DNA from: QHWT01 sp963755695
GTDB lineage: Bacteria; Acidobacteriota; Vicinamibacteria; Vicinamibacterales; 2-12-FULL-66-21
Assembly (NCBI GenBank): GCA_963755695.1
Contig: CAVWLB010000009.1
Location: 231,189-295,188 of the forward strand
Length of the DNA: 64,000 nt
Direction: 5' to 3'
Made by a program: the position numbers and the translations under genes. This document shows, one piece after another, positions 62,501-64,000 of the stretch. The notes under the pieces were generated by a model. The model was not told the DNA's origin and did no database searches. It saw only the letters and a list, made by a program, of their open reading frames with translations. The stretch's first letter is position 1. Each line of letters opens with the position of its first letter.

Positions 62501-63476
62501 TTACCGGATGCGATACGAAATCGTGACGCCGAAACTTGGCGCGAAGAACCGCTTGTCGGGGTCGTTGGAATCACGACTTCGCGTCAGCGTCGAAATTTGA
62601 TGCCGACGAACAGACGAGAACTGCCCGTGTTGAGGTGCGCCAGCGGCGGTCCGAGTTGCGCGACGATGCTGGCGAGGGACTCCGGTCTGTATCAACTCGC
62701 GGGTGTTCAAGATATCGGTGGGCTGCACCTGGCATCCGACGTCGGTCCTCCGAGTAGCGATAGCCGGTTACGAACGCGGCGTGCGGACCGAGTGCCGTAT
62801 TCAGTTCGACCCCGGCATCGAACCCGAGGCCAGTTGTTGAAGGTTCAAATGACGCCGAGAGTCGATAGTCGTCCTGGAAGAGCACCGAGTGGCCACCGAG
62901 CCAAAACGTCGTAAAACCCAGCGGCTGCACATCGCCGCTCAGGCGGTAAAGTTGGGCCTGCCGAAAGAATCAGGCCGACGCGATCGGGGCGGCCGACCCG
63001 CGCCGCGGCGTTGAAGGCGACCGCCCATTCGGTCAGGGAGCCTGACGTGTCCGGCCACGCGTTCGATTGATTGAGCGTGGTCTGCTGCGCTTCGCCGCTC
63101 GGCGGAGGACGGCTGATGTATTGAAGCGCGATGACGTATGGCGTATTCGCCGCGGACAGGTCATAGCTGGCGCGCTCGACGAGGACCTGTAATCCAAATC
63201 GACTGACCGGAAAAATGTTGACGCCTCCCGACAGGCCGAGCGTCGATTGCGCATTCGCGGCGAGCGTCTGACCTCCCCGGCTGGTGAAGTCGCTACCGAA
63301 CAGGTAGGGGCGGTGAGTACCAAGCTGGTCACAGCCACCGAAGGTCCGGTGATGACGCCGCTGGCGGCACCCCAGACTTCGACAACTGGTGGTGGGGCAT
63401 TCTGCTCTGCGGCCGCGAAGGCAGGAACCACGACCATCGCCCACACGCACGCAATCGCTCTGTAGCCGTATTTCAT
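62501..63476 (-). pseudogene. Outer-membrane beta-barrel protein, broken by about three indels
   Basis: ATG 63476 starts a signal peptide (YRAIACVWAMVVVPAFAAAEQ) and VVEVWGAASGVITGPSVAV. Later frames give LGLSGGVNIFPVSRFGLQVLVERASYD and TEWAVAFNAAARVGRP, then FTTFWLGGHSVLFQDDYRLSASF and ALGPHAAFVTGYRYSED, and finally FFAPSFGVTISYRIR, the expected barrel end. Frame changes lie near 63330, 62920 and 62640. It is about 325 residues when joined and looks like an 8-12 strand barrel of unknown role. Confidence 0.7.
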
Positions 63477-63563
63477 TCGCCGCTCCGTGCCGAATCAGTG
63501 GCCGCCATGTCCACGATAAAGTTAACCTCCCGTGCACAACCTGATTTTCCACGGTTCGGGTTC

Positions 63564-63996
63564 CTAGACCTGAACGGGAGGGCTTATCCAGGGAGTGCGA
63601 GGCGCGCAGTCCTCCACTTCACGCCGCAGGCGCGAGATCTCGAGCGCCCGGGCAACGATCAGCGCGACTCGTCAAGATTGAACGGCTTGGGGCGAAGCGG
63701 TACGCGCCCTGTCTCATCGCCTCCACCCCCTCTTCAACCGTAGAAAGGGCGGTCAACAGGACGACCAGGCGATCCATTCGGAATCGGCGGCCTTCATCGC
63801 CTTCAACACGTCCAGGCCGTCGCCGTCAGGCAGCTTGTGGTCGAGGAGAACCAGGATCGGTGTTGTCCCGTTTCTGGAGCGCTTCCTTCGCGGTGCCAGC
63901 CCGAATGACGATAATATCCCTCTTGGCAGTGAGCCGCTGGACGAGCGCCCAGCGATTCATTGCCTCATCGTCGACAACCAGGATTGTGGGTTCCAT
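63564..63996 (-). pseudogene. Response-regulator receiver, frameshifted and short
   Basis: From ATG 63996 the minus strand reads MEPTILVVDDEAMNRWALVQ with the acidic pair DDE. In other frames follow LLDHKLPDGDGLDVLKAM (phosphoacceptor Asp), VLLTALSTVEEGVEAMRQGAY and KPFNLDE (conserved Lys), then ALIVARALEISRLRREV and a stop at 63564-63566. At least two indels separate these parts. The end ISRLRREV is the usual linker to the sigma-54 AAA domain of NtrC-type regulators, but no such domain follows, so the gene is either a lone receiver or truncated. Confidence 0.68.
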
Positions 63997-64000
63997 GGTT

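Noticed and set aside
1..64000. tRNA, rRNA, insertion sequences or phage genes
   Set aside because: I looked for tRNA arm sequences, transposase motifs and integrase motifs on both strands and found none I could support.

Overview
The window looks like high-GC chromosome of an Acidobacteriota member, most likely Vicinamibacteria-like. That is an inference from gene content: an 860-residue duplicated-orphan MacB/FtsX permease, an exosortase/PEP-CTERM system with its exopolysaccharide locus, a CRTAC1 (FG-GAP plus ASPIC/UnbV) protein with a TPR partner, an Oar-like TonB receptor, a virginiamycin-B-lyase-like propeller and a GH127-type enzyme. No rRNA, tRNA, CRISPR array or transposase was seen.

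Layout. 1-9.7 kb (minus): exopolysaccharide operon of the XrtA/PEP-CTERM type, read right to left as Wza-like export protein, Wzz-like chain-length protein, ExeA-like ATPase, a kinase-like protein with a ruined P-loop, membrane NDP-sugar dehydratase, GT4 glycosyltransferase, Wzx flippase (one frameshift) and a Wzy-like polymerase cut by the window edge. 10-16 kb: orphan ABC permease, two small secreted proteins, an SDR remnant, a VOC-SpoIIE phosphatase fusion and a PEP-CTERM protein. 16.5-23.4 kb: amidohydrolase, a porin coupled to a SulP transporter, a tiny PEP-CTERM protein overlapping an exosortase, and an NTF2-like protein. 23.5-29.9 kb (minus): a tight seven-gene cluster (aminotransferase, FemAB-like, NeuD-like acyltransferase, five-blade propeller, FkbM methyltransferase, PhyH dioxygenase, GT2-like enzyme) that looks like an uncharacterised glycan or small-molecule pathway. 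30-41.7 kb: mixed metabolic and secreted genes including purU, a cytochrome c/Vgb-like fusion, a feruloyl-esterase-like hydrolase, an isochorismatase-fold protein without the catalytic Cys, and a two-subunit ThDP decarboxylase followed by a cyclase. 41.8-52.3 kb: a polysaccharide-utilisation-like block (carboxylesterase, TonB receptor, CRTAC1, TPR, GH127) whose genes are almost all shattered by single-base indels. 52.5-56.4 kb: a HlyD/ABC/permease/TetR efflux operon with a clear palindromic operator on its promoter. 56.5-64 kb: hypothetical proteins, a RibD/DHFR-like reductase, a GGDEF-EAL protein, a broken outer-membrane barrel and a broken response-regulator receiver.

The most notable regulatory signals are sigma-54-type -24/-12 elements upstream of both PEP-CTERM genes, a perfect 20-bp palindrome upstream of the TonB receptor, and the 27-bp operator in front of the efflux operon. 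Two families of dispersed repeats lie between genes: GC-rich palindromes ending in CCCTAC, and short tandem repeats with 7-8 bp period set in inverted orientation. The palindromes also bracket the indel-rich block.

Many frameshifts are single-base insertions that still preserve obvious homology in another frame. Sequencing or assembly error is therefore at least as likely as true gene decay, and coordinates of broken genes refer to the inferred full gene.
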